From: CAYUKK01 sp964445305
Lineage (GTDB): Bacteria; Acidobacteriota; Aminicenantia; Aminicenantales; UBA8522
Assembly (NCBI GenBank): GCA_964445305.1
Contig: CAYUKK010000143.1
Coordinates: forward strand, 1 to 12,346
Length of the DNA stretch: 12,346 nucleotides
Direction of reading: 5' to 3'
The notes beneath the pieces were generated by a model. The model ran no database searches, was not told the origin of the DNA, and worked only from the letters and a program-made list of their open reading frames with translations. The position numbers and the translations under genes are program-made. Of this stretch, positions 6,765-12,346 are shown in pieces. How positions within the stretch are numbered: position 1 is the stretch's first letter; every line of letters starts with the position of its first letter.

Positions 6765-8438
6765 TTAGCTCAGGCCGATGATTTCGCCGTCATCGGTGAC
6801 ATCGACCTTCTCGGCTGAGGGAGAATTCGGCAGCCCGGGCATGGTCATGATATCCCCGCAGTAGACAACGACGAAACCAGCCCCCGCACTCAGGGAAGCA
6901 TCTGTGACGATGAGGGTAAAACCTTCTGGCCGGCCCAGCAATTCCTCGTCGTCAGAGAGGGAGTACTGGGTCTTAGCGATGCAGACGGGCAGCCGGCCAA
7001 ACCCATCCTTTTCCAGGCGGAGGATTTTCCGCCGCGTCTTCCCCTCCATGGCCACACCGCCGGCGCCGTAAATCTTCTTGGCGATGATGTCTATTTTATC
7101 GAAGAGCGATAGGTCGAGGGAGTAAAGAAAATGGAACTCGTGCTTATCCTCTTGGATGGCGGCCATGACTTCTCGGGCCAGCTCCTGGCCTCCCTTAGCC
7201 CCCTTGTTATAGACTTCGGTCAAGGCGATCCGAACCCCCGTCTTCCGGCAAAGGGCGATGAGCGTCTCCATTTCCTTGTCTTTATCCTCGGGAAATCGAT
7301 TCAGAGCGACGACAAAAGGAACGCCAAAAAGCCTCAGGTTCTCAGCGTGCTTTTCGAGGTTGGCGAAACCGCGGGCCACGGCATCCGGGTTTTCTTCCTT
7401 GACGTCCTTGAGGTCCACCCCGCCGTGGAGCTTAAGGGCTCGGAGTGTGGCGACGAGAACGCAGGCGTCAGGCGGGGGCATGTGGCCAGTTCGGACAACG
7501 ATATCAAAGAACTTTTCAGCGCCGAGGTCAGAAGCGAAGCCGGCCTCAGTGACGACGTAATCGGCCAAACTCAAAGCCAGGCGACCGGCGATGATGGAGC
7601 TCGTCCCGTGGGCGATGTTGGCGAAGGGTCCACCGTGGATGAGGGCGGGTGTTCCTTCAAGAGTCTGGACGAGGTTCGGATGGATAGCGTTTTTCAGGAG
7701 AGCTGCCATCGCTCCTTCGGCTTTAATTTGGCGCGCGAAAACCGGCTTGCCTTCGGTGTCATACCCGACGACGATATTGCCCAGCCTCTCCTTGAGCTCT
7801 TTCAAGCTCGCCGACAGGCAGAGGATGGCCATGACTTCAGAGGCGGCCGTGATCTCGAAGCCCGTCTCACGGGCAATGCCCTGGAGAGGCCCGCCGATGC
7901 CAACGACGATTTCCCTCAGCACCCGGTCGTTCATGTCCATGACCCGCTTCCAGGTGACGGTCCGGCAATCGATGAGCCCGCACACGCCGTCGAAATGGAT
8001 GCGGTTGTCGACCATAGCGGCGAGAAGATTATGGGCCGAGGTTATGGCGTGAAGGTCGCCGGTAAAGTGGAGGTTGATGTCGTCGCTGGGTACGACCTGA
8101 GCCATGCCTCCTCCCGTCGCCCCTCCCTTGAGGCCAAAAACAGGGCCGAGCGACGGTTCCCGGAGAGAAACGATGGCTTTTTTCCCGAGGCTGTTCAAAG
8201 CATCAGCCAGGCCGATAGCGACGGTCGTCTTCCCCTCACCGGCTGGGGTTGGGGTCATGGCCGTGACGAGGACGAGCTTTCCCCGTCTGGGGAGGTTTTC
8301 TATCGGCTCAGGCCAGATGATTTTTGCTTTGAAAGAGCCGTATTTCTCCAGGCAATCAACAGGAACTTCGGCCCGCTCAGCGACCTCCTCGATGGGCCTC
8401 AACTTAACGTGGCTACCCATTTTGCTTTCTTCTTTCAT
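6765..8438 (-). CDS. fhs: Formate-tetrahydrofolate ligase
   Basis: The 557-residue protein is formyltetrahydrofolate synthetase, which makes 10-formyl-THF from formate, THF and ATP. The full length matches the usual 555-560 residues. The family P-loop TPTPAGEGKTT is at 62-72, followed by REPSLGPVFGLKGGATGGG (93-111) and the typical LHFTGDLHAITSAHNLLAA region. The C-terminus ends with GDIMTMPGLPNSPSAEKVDV and then DDGEI, as in complete enzymes. The ATG at 8438 has AGGAAGG about 7 bases upstream; a second Met at codon 7 is less well placed. It lies 54 bases after radC on the same strand. The enzyme is central to the methyl branch of the Wood-Ljungdahl pathway but is also common in ordinary one-carbon metabolism; no other pathway gene is seen here. 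Confidence 0.97.
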   Translation of the reverse strand: MKEESKMGSHVKLRPIEEVAERAEVPVDCLEKYGSFKAKIIWPEPIENLPRRGKLVLVTAMTPTPAGEGKTTVAIGLADALNSLGKKAIVSLREPSLGPVFGLKGGATGGGMAQVVPSDDINLHFTGDLHAITSAHNLLAAMVDNRIHFDGVCGLIDCRTVTWKRVMDMNDRVLREIVVGIGGPLQGIARETGFEITAASEVMAILCLSASLKELKERLGNIVVGYDTEGKPVFARQIKAEGAMAALLKNAIHPNLVQTLEGTPALIHGGPFANIAHGTSSIIAGRLALSLADYVVTEAGFASDLGAEKFFDIVVRTGHMPPPDACVLVATLRALKLHGGVDLKDVKEENPDAVARGFANLEKHAENLRLFGVPFVVALNRFPEDKDKEMETLIALCRKTGVRIALTEVYNKGAKGGQELAREVMAAIQEDKHEFHFLYSLDLSLFDKIDIIAKKIYGAGGVAMEGKTRRKILRLEKDGFGRLPVCIAKTQYSLSDDEELLGRPEGFTLIVTDASLSAGAGFVVVYCGDIMTMPGLPNSPSAEKVDVTDDGEIIGLS

Positions 8439-8492
8439 GTTGACCTTCCTGGCCTGAGTTTACCCGTTCTCCTTCTTCCCTTCAACCAGAAT

Positions 8493-9185
8493 TTACGAGT
8501 GGAGGGATTCGAACTCGTAGGATTCGATAAGGCCCTGGTCAGCGAAGCTGAAATAGCAGTTGTTGCCGATGATGATGTGGTCGAGCACCCTGAGCTGCAT
8601 CAGCCTGGCAGCAAGAACGAGCTCCCTCGTGATGTCCTTGTCGCAGAGGGACGGTTCCGGGTCGCCCGATGGGTGGTTATGGACAAAGATGAGGGCCGTC
8701 GCTTCATACCTCAGGGCATCCTTGATGATTTCCCTCGGATAGACAACGCTCGAGTCGATCGTTCCCTCGAAGAGCGTTTTCTCCTCAAGAATCTGGTTCT
8801 TGGCGTCCAGAAAAAGCACTTTGAAGGTTTCCTTTTTCAGGTCGCGTAAAGCATGAAAAAGATAATCAAAGACTTCCCGTGAGGAACGGCAATAGGTCTT
8901 CCTCATCATCCGCTCCCGAAGGAAACGACGGGAGACCTCATGGACAAACTTGATCCCGAAAACATTGTGGGGCCCGATGCCCCTGATCCTCTGGAGCTCG
9001 TGCGGACTGGCCTCGAGAACGCCACTCAGCGTCTTGAACTGCCTCAAGGCTTCCTTGGCCTGCTCTTTACAGTCACGGCGGGGTGTGCCCAGGGTCAAGA
9101 GGAGCTCCACGATCTCGTAATCGAGGAAGCCGTTGAGGCCGCCGCGCAAGAATTTTTCGCGAAGTCTTTTCCTGTGGCCTTGCAC
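8493..9185 (-). CDS. radC: RadC family JAB1/MPN (JAMM) domain protein
   Basis: The 230-residue protein belongs to the RadC family, named for DNA repair although the in vivo role is unsettled. The N-terminal half holds a helical domain starting RKRLREKF and a helix-hairpin-helix (LQRIRGIGPHNVFGIK, 64-79). The C-terminal half is a JAMM metalloprotease-like domain: FVHNHPSGDPEPSLCDKD places the metal ligands at His169, His171 and Asp182, with Ser179 between. All core JAMM residues are therefore intact. The start is GTG at 9185: an in-frame TAA lies 21 bases upstream and GA-rich sequence precedes it, so no longer form is possible from nearby. It follows the URO-D-like gene by 71 bases and precedes fhs by 54, so all three are probably cotranscribed. 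Confidence 0.92.
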   Translation of the reverse strand: MQGHRKRLREKFLRGGLNGFLDYEIVELLLTLGTPRRDCKEQAKEALRQFKTLSGVLEASPHELQRIRGIGPHNVFGIKFVHEVSRRFLRERMMRKTYCRSSREVFDYLFHALRDLKKETFKVLFLDAKNQILEEKTLFEGTIDSSVVYPREIIKDALRYEATALIFVHNHPSGDPEPSLCDKDITRELVLAARLMQLRVLDHIIIGNNCYFSFADQGLIESYEFESLHS

Positions 9186-9256
9186 GCTGCTCTTCTTCCT
9201 CTCTTATTCCATGGACGATCGAGGAAAGAAGAATGTCGCAGGCTGCGGCCGATAGC

Positions 9257-10282
9257 CTAAATCGGTTCGGAAGAAAGAACTTCCCTGACGGCGATAACTT
9301 TCTCTGGACCAATATCGTAAGGGAGAATTCCTGTCCCCATCAGAAAACGAGGATGCTGACGACCAATGGTTAGCACTTCCCGGACTTTCTCCTTAACCCG
9401 GTCCACCGGTTGGCTGTAGAGAAAGGCGGGGTCGAGGTTAGCCCGAAGAAGAATCGGTTCCTCTTTGAGTCGCCTGACAAAGAAACCCAAATCTGCCCTG
9501 AAGTCGCAGAGAATGTTGTTAGCACCCGTCCTGAGAATATCTTCGACAAGGACAGTCGTATCGCCGCCCATGATATAAGGCACCAGAGGGAGGCCGAGCT
9601 TTTCCCGAAAATAACGGATGACCGCTGCCGTCGGCGGAAGGATGAGCCTCCGATAGAGCTGCGGCGAGGTCAGCGGCGGCGAGGCATGGGAATCAAAAAG
9701 GATGACGCCCAGCCCCCGCTCAACGAAAGCTCGGCCGTAAGATTTGACCATTTCAGAGGTAAGCGAAAGGAGCATGGCCACCCAGTCGGGCATATCCATC
9801 ATCGCCACAAGGAGGCTCTCCGGGCCGACGAGTTCTGAGGCGAGAGAAAAAGGCGCGCTCAGAGCCCCGCGCACAATCCTCTCCTTGCCGAAACGTTCCT
9901 GGATGCGCCGGCCAACCTCCAGGTGAAGCGGCATCCGACCGGCCTTGGCCGGGTCAGGGAGCTTAACCTTGGAGAGATTCCCGCCGACGGACAAAACGCG
10001 CTCCACCACTCTCGGCACGTCGTTGGAATCGGGGTAAAAAACCGCACATCCAGCCGCTTCAGCTTCGACGTTATAGACGTCGCAGCCGACAACGAGCATA
10101 TCCGGGTCGTAGATTTCAACCTCACGGATCAACGCCTTCTCGAAGAGGCCGACATCACGGGCCATTTGAGAAGGGCTTGCCCCGATGAGCGCTGCCTTAT
10201 GCTCATAGACAGCGGGGCAGAAAGGTGTCCTGTCCACGGGCTTTCCCACGAGGAGATTTTGGATTCTCTGGCGAGGCGTCAT
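9257..10282 (-). CDS. Uroporphyrinogen decarboxylase (URO-D)/MtaA-like family protein
   Basis: The 341-residue protein has the URO-D fold signature seen in uroporphyrinogen decarboxylases and cobamide-dependent methyltransferases. It starts with the family opening MTPRQRIQNLLVGKPVDRTP and has the barrel regions VRGALSAPFSLASEL (138-152), GVILFDSHASPPLTSP (192-207) and LLRANLDPAFL (278-288). MtaA/MtbA-type methyltransferases bind zinc with His-x-Cys near the middle and Cys near the C-terminus. Here the first site reads Tyr-Ile-Met-Gly (236-239) and the second Gly-Thr-Gly (316-318), so these ligands are missing. It is therefore probably neither a standard zinc methyltransferase nor clearly HemE; the substrate is unknown. 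The ribosome binding site is weak. A strong promoter lies immediately upstream, making this the first gene ahead of radC and fhs. Confidence 0.85.
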   Translation of the reverse strand: MTPRQRIQNLLVGKPVDRTPFCPAVYEHKAALIGASPSQMARDVGLFEKALIREVEIYDPDMLVVGCDVYNVEAEAAGCAVFYPDSNDVPRVVERVLSVGGNLSKVKLPDPAKAGRMPLHLEVGRRIQERFGKERIVRGALSAPFSLASELVGPESLLVAMMDMPDWVAMLLSLTSEMVKSYGRAFVERGLGVILFDSHASPPLTSPQLYRRLILPPTAAVIRYFREKLGLPLVPYIMGGDTTVLVEDILRTGANNILCDFRADLGFFVRRLKEEPILLRANLDPAFLYSQPVDRVKEKVREVLTIGRQHPRFLMGTGILPYDIGPEKVIAVREVLSSEPI

Positions 10283-10304
10283 TACTCAAAGAAACTCGGC
10301 CCGA

Positions 10305-10333
10305 TATTTAACACACGCAACCATGACTGTCAA
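10305..10333 (-). promoter_or_regulatory. Strong sigma-70-type promoter for the URO-D-like gene
   Basis: On the minus strand a perfect TTGACA (10328-10333) is followed after 17 bases by TAAATA (10305-10310), preceded by TG one base upstream (extended -10). Transcription would start near 10298, giving a leader of about 15 bases before the ATG. The short leader fits the weak ribosome binding site seen there. The promoter probably drives the URO-D-like gene, radC and fhs. Confidence 0.55.
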
Positions 10334-10353
10334 AAATTAGGGGTTTCCCTGAA
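10332..10353 (-). terminator. Possible small intrinsic terminator upstream of the URO-D-like gene
   Basis: On the minus strand the sequence folds as AGGG-AAAC-CCCU, extended by UU/AA around a bulged C, and is followed directly by five U residues (10336-10332). The stem is short (four strong pairs plus two A-U), so termination would be modest. Its U-run overlaps the -35 of the URO-D-like gene promoter. It would end any transcript coming from the structured region at 10402-10543. Confidence 0.35.
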
Positions 10354-10401
10354 CTGCTGAAAGGAAGCTGATGAGTCCTGTCGGTCTTCACCCCCGCGCC
10401 A

Positions 10402-10543
10402 GGCTCGGAGTTGGGATTGCGAAGCCCGCTCGTTTCCCCAGTGAGGAAACTCGCTCCGACTCAGCCTTCGCTCTTCTCTCGCTTGGCTCGAGAAACCATG
10501 CCCGCTCAGGCTTCGACGGGCTTTCTCACCCAAACTCCTCGCC
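10402..10543 (-). ncRNA. Candidate multibranched structured RNA in the 515-base intergenic gap
   Basis: Read on the minus strand, the ends close a long helix: GGC, tandem GA/GA mismatch, GGAGUU, one bulged U, GGG (10543-10529) pairs with CCC, AACUCC, GA, GCC (10415-10402). Inside are three hairpins. P2 is 10521-10500 (GCCCGU/GCGGGC with one U-G). P3 is 10495-10475 (UUUCUCG/CGAGAGA with one U-G). P4 is 10471-10419 (GCGAAG/CUUCGC), with an inner hairpin at 10454-10428 in which GC, tandem GA/GA, and GUUUCC pair with GGAAAC, GA, GC. The G-U pairs and sheared-type tandem G-A pairs are favourable only on the minus strand. No known riboswitch or ribozyme consensus was recognised. It may be an independent RNA, a leader or a dispersed repeat. 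Stems of six pairs can arise by chance in GC-rich DNA, so support is moderate. Confidence 0.38.
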
Positions 10544-10575
10544 TGTTCCCCAGGGCACCAAACGGTCTTTTCGGC

Positions 10576-10593
10576 CGTGGCTCCAGAGCCACG
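10576..10593 (-). other. Strong intergenic hairpin
   Basis: CGTGGCT and AGCCACG form a perfect 7-pair stem around a 4-base loop. On neither strand does a T-run follow directly, so it is not a standard terminator. It lies between the inverted-repeat cluster and the candidate structured RNA, and could be a 5' domain of that RNA. Confidence 0.45.
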
Positions 10594-10605
10594 CTGCTCA
10601 AAAAA

Positions 10606-10641
10606 TTTACAGGGTGTAAAATATCTTTACCGGAACGTTCC
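10606..10641. promoter_or_regulatory. Cluster of phased inverted repeats, possible operator
   Basis: Three half-sites alternate at exactly 10-base intervals: TTTAC (10606), GTAAA (10616) and TTTAC (10626). The first two form TTTACA-GGG-TGTAAA and the last two form GTAAA-N5-TTTAC. Directly after them is a perfect 10-base palindrome GGAACGTTCC (10632-10641). The helical-turn spacing between divergent genes suggests a site for a dimeric or multimeric DNA-binding protein. The protein is unknown. Confidence 0.35.
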
Positions 10642-10695
10642 CGACAGGCTTCCAATCCAATCCACCCACTCCATGGCCAGACCAGCTTTCAGCTA

Positions 10696-10724
10696 TTGGC
10701 ACGCGATTTGCTCTCTCTTTCAAT
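10696..10724 (+). promoter_or_regulatory. Candidate promoter for the ECF sigma factor operon
   Basis: TTGGCA (10696-10701; five of six to TTGACA) is followed after 17 bases by TTCAAT (10719-10724; four of six to TATAAT). Transcription would begin near 10731, giving a leader of about 65 bases. A GGAATA further down (10755) resembles an ECF -35 element, but no matching -10 was recognised, so autoregulation is not shown. Confidence 0.35.
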
Positions 10725-10797
10725 GAACAGCGCAAAAAAGGCTGCCCAGAAGACGGAATAAACGTCGGCTTCGATTGTATAAGAGACGGGAGCGCCA

Positions 10798-11370
10798 ATG
10801 AGGCCAGAAAGTGCCAATGACCATGAACTCATCACCAGAGCGAAAAAGGGACACCTGGACGCCTTTGAATTGCTCGTCCGGAAATACCAGAAATTCATCT
10901 ATATTCTCTGCCACCGCCTCACCGGGGCGCACCAGGCGGCTGACGACCTCGCCCAAGAAACATTCGTCAAGGCCTACCTGGCGCTCCCTCATTTTATCGA
11001 CGGCCATGACTTCTATTCCTGGCTACGCCGCATCGCCCTCAACAACTGCTTCAATTATCTTAAGATACGGAAACAGGAAAGGCCGCTGGCCGAGGAGGCA
11101 AGCGTGACCCGAAGCGGTTTCCTGTCCTCTCCGCCAGAGGCCCCTCCGGAATCCCTCCAGAGAACCGAGATGGAGAAGAAATTTCGCGAGGCTTTCCGTG
11201 AGCTTCCCGACGACCAGAAGACTATCTTCGCTCTCAGAGCTTTCGAGAACCTGAGCTACCGGGAAATCGCTCGAGTCCTCTCTATCCCGCCCGGAACAGT
11301 CATGTCTCGCCTTAACCGGGCCAGGAAAAAACTCAAAGAAAGCATGGCCGACTACCTGAGGAGAAGCTGA
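10798..11370 (+). CDS. ECF (RpoE-type) RNA polymerase sigma factor
   Basis: The 190-residue protein is an extracytoplasmic-function sigma factor that directs RNA polymerase to a small regulon. Region 2 spans about residues 22-88 (AFELLVRKYQKFIYILCHRL, then DDLAQETFVKAY, and FYSWLRRIALNNC). Region 4 spans about 127-180, with the helix-turn-helix NLSYREIARVLSIPPGTVMS (151-170) followed by RLNRARKKL. The two are joined by a Pro-rich linker, and region 3 is absent, as in all ECF factors. The ATG has GGGAG 5 bases upstream. Its TGA overlaps the ATG of the next gene (TGATG), which carries an anti-sigma zinc finger, the classic ECF/anti-sigma pairing. The signal it answers to is probably handled by that partner. 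Confidence 0.95.
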   Translation: MRPESANDHELITRAKKGHLDAFELLVRKYQKFIYILCHRLTGAHQAADDLAQETFVKAYLALPHFIDGHDFYSWLRRIALNNCFNYLKIRKQERPLAEEASVTRSGFLSSPPEAPPESLQRTEMEKKFREAFRELPDDQKTIFALRAFENLSYREIARVLSIPPGTVMSRLNRARKKLKESMADYLRRS

Positions 11371-12346
11371 TGAGACACCAGGCCATCCAAGAACTCCTGG
11401 GCGCTTATCTGGACGACGAACTCGAGCCGAGGGAAAAAACCTGCGTCGAGGAACATCTCCGGGAATGTGCCGATTGTCGGACGGAGCTCGACTTCTTGCG
11501 CGAGCTCGACGCTTTCGCCTGCTCGCTCTCGCCGGCGCCTCAAGCCGAAGCCTATTGGGAAAAGTTCCCCGCTCGAGTCAGAGCGGCGCTCACGGTACAC
11601 CTGGATAACCGCCGCCCGAAGGAGGTGAGCATGTTTCAGGATAGCTTCATCGTGCCCGAAAAGAATCTTAAGCTCAGGGCTGTTGTTTTGCCCATGTCGC
11701 TGGCCGCTCATCTGATTCTCGCGGCCATGCTGGTCATCCTGCCCCTTCTTAACACGGGAAGCTTGCCCGAGGTTCAAATCTATAGCGCTTTTCTCGCTCC
11801 CCCGCCCCCACCGCCGCCTCCACCCCCGCCTCCGGCCAAGAAACGCTCCGGTTCTCAAGCCAAAACGCGGATCAAGCCCGTTCAGGCCCAAGCGACGGCC
11901 GAAGCAGGAAAACTCGTCGCCCCTGTCGAAATTCCGGAGGAGATTGCCGAAGAGCAGATCTCCGATTTCGGAGTTGAGGGCGGCGTCGAAGGCGGTGTGG
12001 AAGGCGGTGTGGTGGGCGGAGTGCTCGGCGGCATCGTCGGTGGAGTGCTCGGTGGCGTCGTCGGCGAGGTCGAGGCGCCAGTCAGAGCCATCGGCGAGAT
12101 CAAGCAGCCGAAGCTCATCAAACGTGTTGACCCCATCTATCCGGAGATCGCCAGGCAGGCACGGGTCGAGGGCACCGTCATTCTCGAGGCAACAACGGAT
12201 ATCTACGGCCGTGTCCAGAACGTCAAAGTGCTCCGGTCCATCCCCCTTCTCGACCAGGCGGCTATCGATGCCGTCCGGCAATGGGTCTACGAGCCGATGA
12301 TCATCAACGGCCGGCCCCGCGGGGTCATCTTCACGGTGACGGTGCA
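11370..12346 (+). CDS. zf-HC2 anti-sigma domain fused to a TonB energy-transducer protein (cut by the right edge)
   Basis: One open frame of 325 codons runs from ATG 11370 to the window end with no stop. Residues 1-45 are a zf-HC2 anti-sigma zinc finger: CVEEHLRECADC (25-36) gives His29-x3-Cys33-x2-Cys36. Residues 46-87 are a soluble linker. A single membrane segment (about 104-127) follows, then 12 prolines (144-155), a basic patch, and a Gly-rich tetrapeptide repeat (202-233). A TonB C-terminal domain begins near 245 (PKLIKRVDPIYPEIARQARV) with LLDQAAIDAVRQWVYEP, cut a few residues before its end. Zinc-finger domains hold ECF sigma factors inactive; TonB carries proton-motive energy to outer-membrane receptors. 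The topology (zinc finger inside, TonB outside) is consistent. An internal ATG (11631) with AAGGAGG could give a TonB-only product. Either a genuine fusion or a lost stop codon explains the frame. Confidence 0.85.
   Translation, partial: MRHQAIQELLGAYLDDELEPREKTCVEEHLRECADCRTELDFLRELDAFACSLSPAPQAEAYWEKFPARVRAALTVHLDNRRPKEVSMFQDSFIVPEKNLKLRAVVLPMSLAAHLILAAMLVILPLLNTGSLPEVQIYSAFLAPPPPPPPPPPPPAKKRSGSQAKTRIKPVQAQATAEAGKLVAPVEIPEEIAEEQISDFGVEGGVEGGVEGGVVGGVLGGIVGGVLGGVVGEVEAPVRAIGEIKQPKLIKRVDPIYPEIARQARVEGTVILEATTDIYGRVQNVKVLRSIPLLDQAAIDAVRQWVYEPMIINGRPRGVIFTVTV
11619..11633 (+). promoter_or_regulatory. Internal ribosome binding site and ATG at the anti-sigma/TonB junction
   Basis: AAGGAGG (11619-11625) is followed after 5 bases by an in-frame ATG (11631-11633), exactly at the boundary between the zinc-finger part and the membrane/TonB part. 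A TGA at 11626-11628 lies in the +1 frame. This looks like a gene boundary in which the stop of the first gene has slipped out of frame. It may still start a separate TonB protein. Confidence 0.55.
11973..12068 (+). repeat. 12-base imperfect tandem repeat encoding a Val-X-Gly-Gly linker
   Basis: Eight tandem units of about 12 bases encode VEGG three times, then VVGG, VLGG, IVGG, VLGG and VVGE (residues 202-233). Third-position changes keep the units from being identical, while the peptide pattern is held. It forms the flexible periplasmic span before the TonB domain. Such DNA can change length by slippage in whole units without shifting the frame. Confidence 0.8.

Noticed and set aside
8439..8492. 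Search for a separate promoter or terminator between radC and fhs.
   Set aside because: Only a ribosome binding site for fhs was recognised in these 54 bases.
7131..8849. Open plus-strand frame of 572 codons opposite fhs and radC.
   Set aside because: It is the antisense shadow of two clearly identified genes; the composition is what codon bias on the other strand produces, and no family is recognisable.
10368..10378. CTGATGAGTCC on the plus strand matches the 5' core of a hammerhead ribozyme.
   Set aside because: No matching GGAC followed by GAAA is found at a sensible distance to close stem II; the only nearby GGAAAC is paired elsewhere and lacks the partner stem.
10402..10593. Possible cobalamin riboswitch on the minus strand (GGTGCC at 10559-10554 and a CACTGGGG stretch).
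   Set aside because: The highly conserved core and the B12 box are absent, and the order of elements does not fit.
10330..10761. Short frames on both strands in the 515-base gap (up to 116 codons).
   Set aside because: The products are Ser/Arg/Pro-rich with no domain or good ribosome binding site, and they overlap the candidate RNA structure and the promoters.
10778..10783. TATAAG just upstream of the sigma factor gene, considered as its -10.
   Set aside because: Transcription would start about 8 bases before the ATG and remove the GGGAG ribosome binding site; no good -35 at 17 bases.

Overview
The window is about 12.3 kb of bacterial chromosome with balanced to moderately high GC. Gene content and style suggest an anaerobic or facultative diderm in or near Acidobacteriota/Aminicenantes: an ECF sigma factor coupled to a TonB protein with a long Gly-rich linker, formate-THF ligase, and a thiolase/3-hydroxyacyl-CoA dehydrogenase pair. 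TonB implies an outer membrane. The lineage is inferred from protein character, not from a marker comparison. No tRNA, rRNA, IS element or CRISPR array was seen.

Layout. The left edge (1-546, + strand) is the 3' end of an unrecognised gene with a weak secretin-like flavour. It converges on a long block of minus-strand genes covering roughly 564-10282. In transcription order this block is: a URO-D/methyltransferase-like gene, radC and fhs; then, behind a good promoter, acetyl-CoA acetyltransferase and 3-hydroxybutyryl-CoA dehydrogenase; then a 266-base gap; then recA, an Fe/Mn superoxide dismutase gene overlapping the recA stop codon, corA, a LapA-like two-helix membrane protein and a DUF502 membrane protein. 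The recA-to-DUF502 set looks like one operon. It combines DNA repair, superoxide defence, Mg transport and two small membrane proteins. The upstream set covers one-carbon and C4 acyl-CoA metabolism.

The 515-base gap at 10283-10797 separates the minus-strand block from a divergent plus-strand operon. It is unusually structured. It holds a strong promoter for the URO-D-like gene, a possible small terminator just upstream of it, a candidate multibranched RNA (10402-10543, minus strand), a hairpin, and a cluster of inverted repeats with 10-bp phasing.

The right end (10798-12346, + strand) encodes an ECF sigma factor. Overlapping its stop is one continuous open frame that joins an N-terminal zf-HC2 anti-sigma zinc finger to a membrane segment, a proline run, a Gly-rich repeat and a TonB C-terminal domain. 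It runs off the window. This sigma/anti-sigma-TonB arrangement is the best candidate for an unusual system here: an anti-sigma module physically attached to the TonB energy transducer. Other points of interest are the superoxide dismutase, which has a Tat-type leader in front of a well-placed internal start, and the candidate structured RNA.
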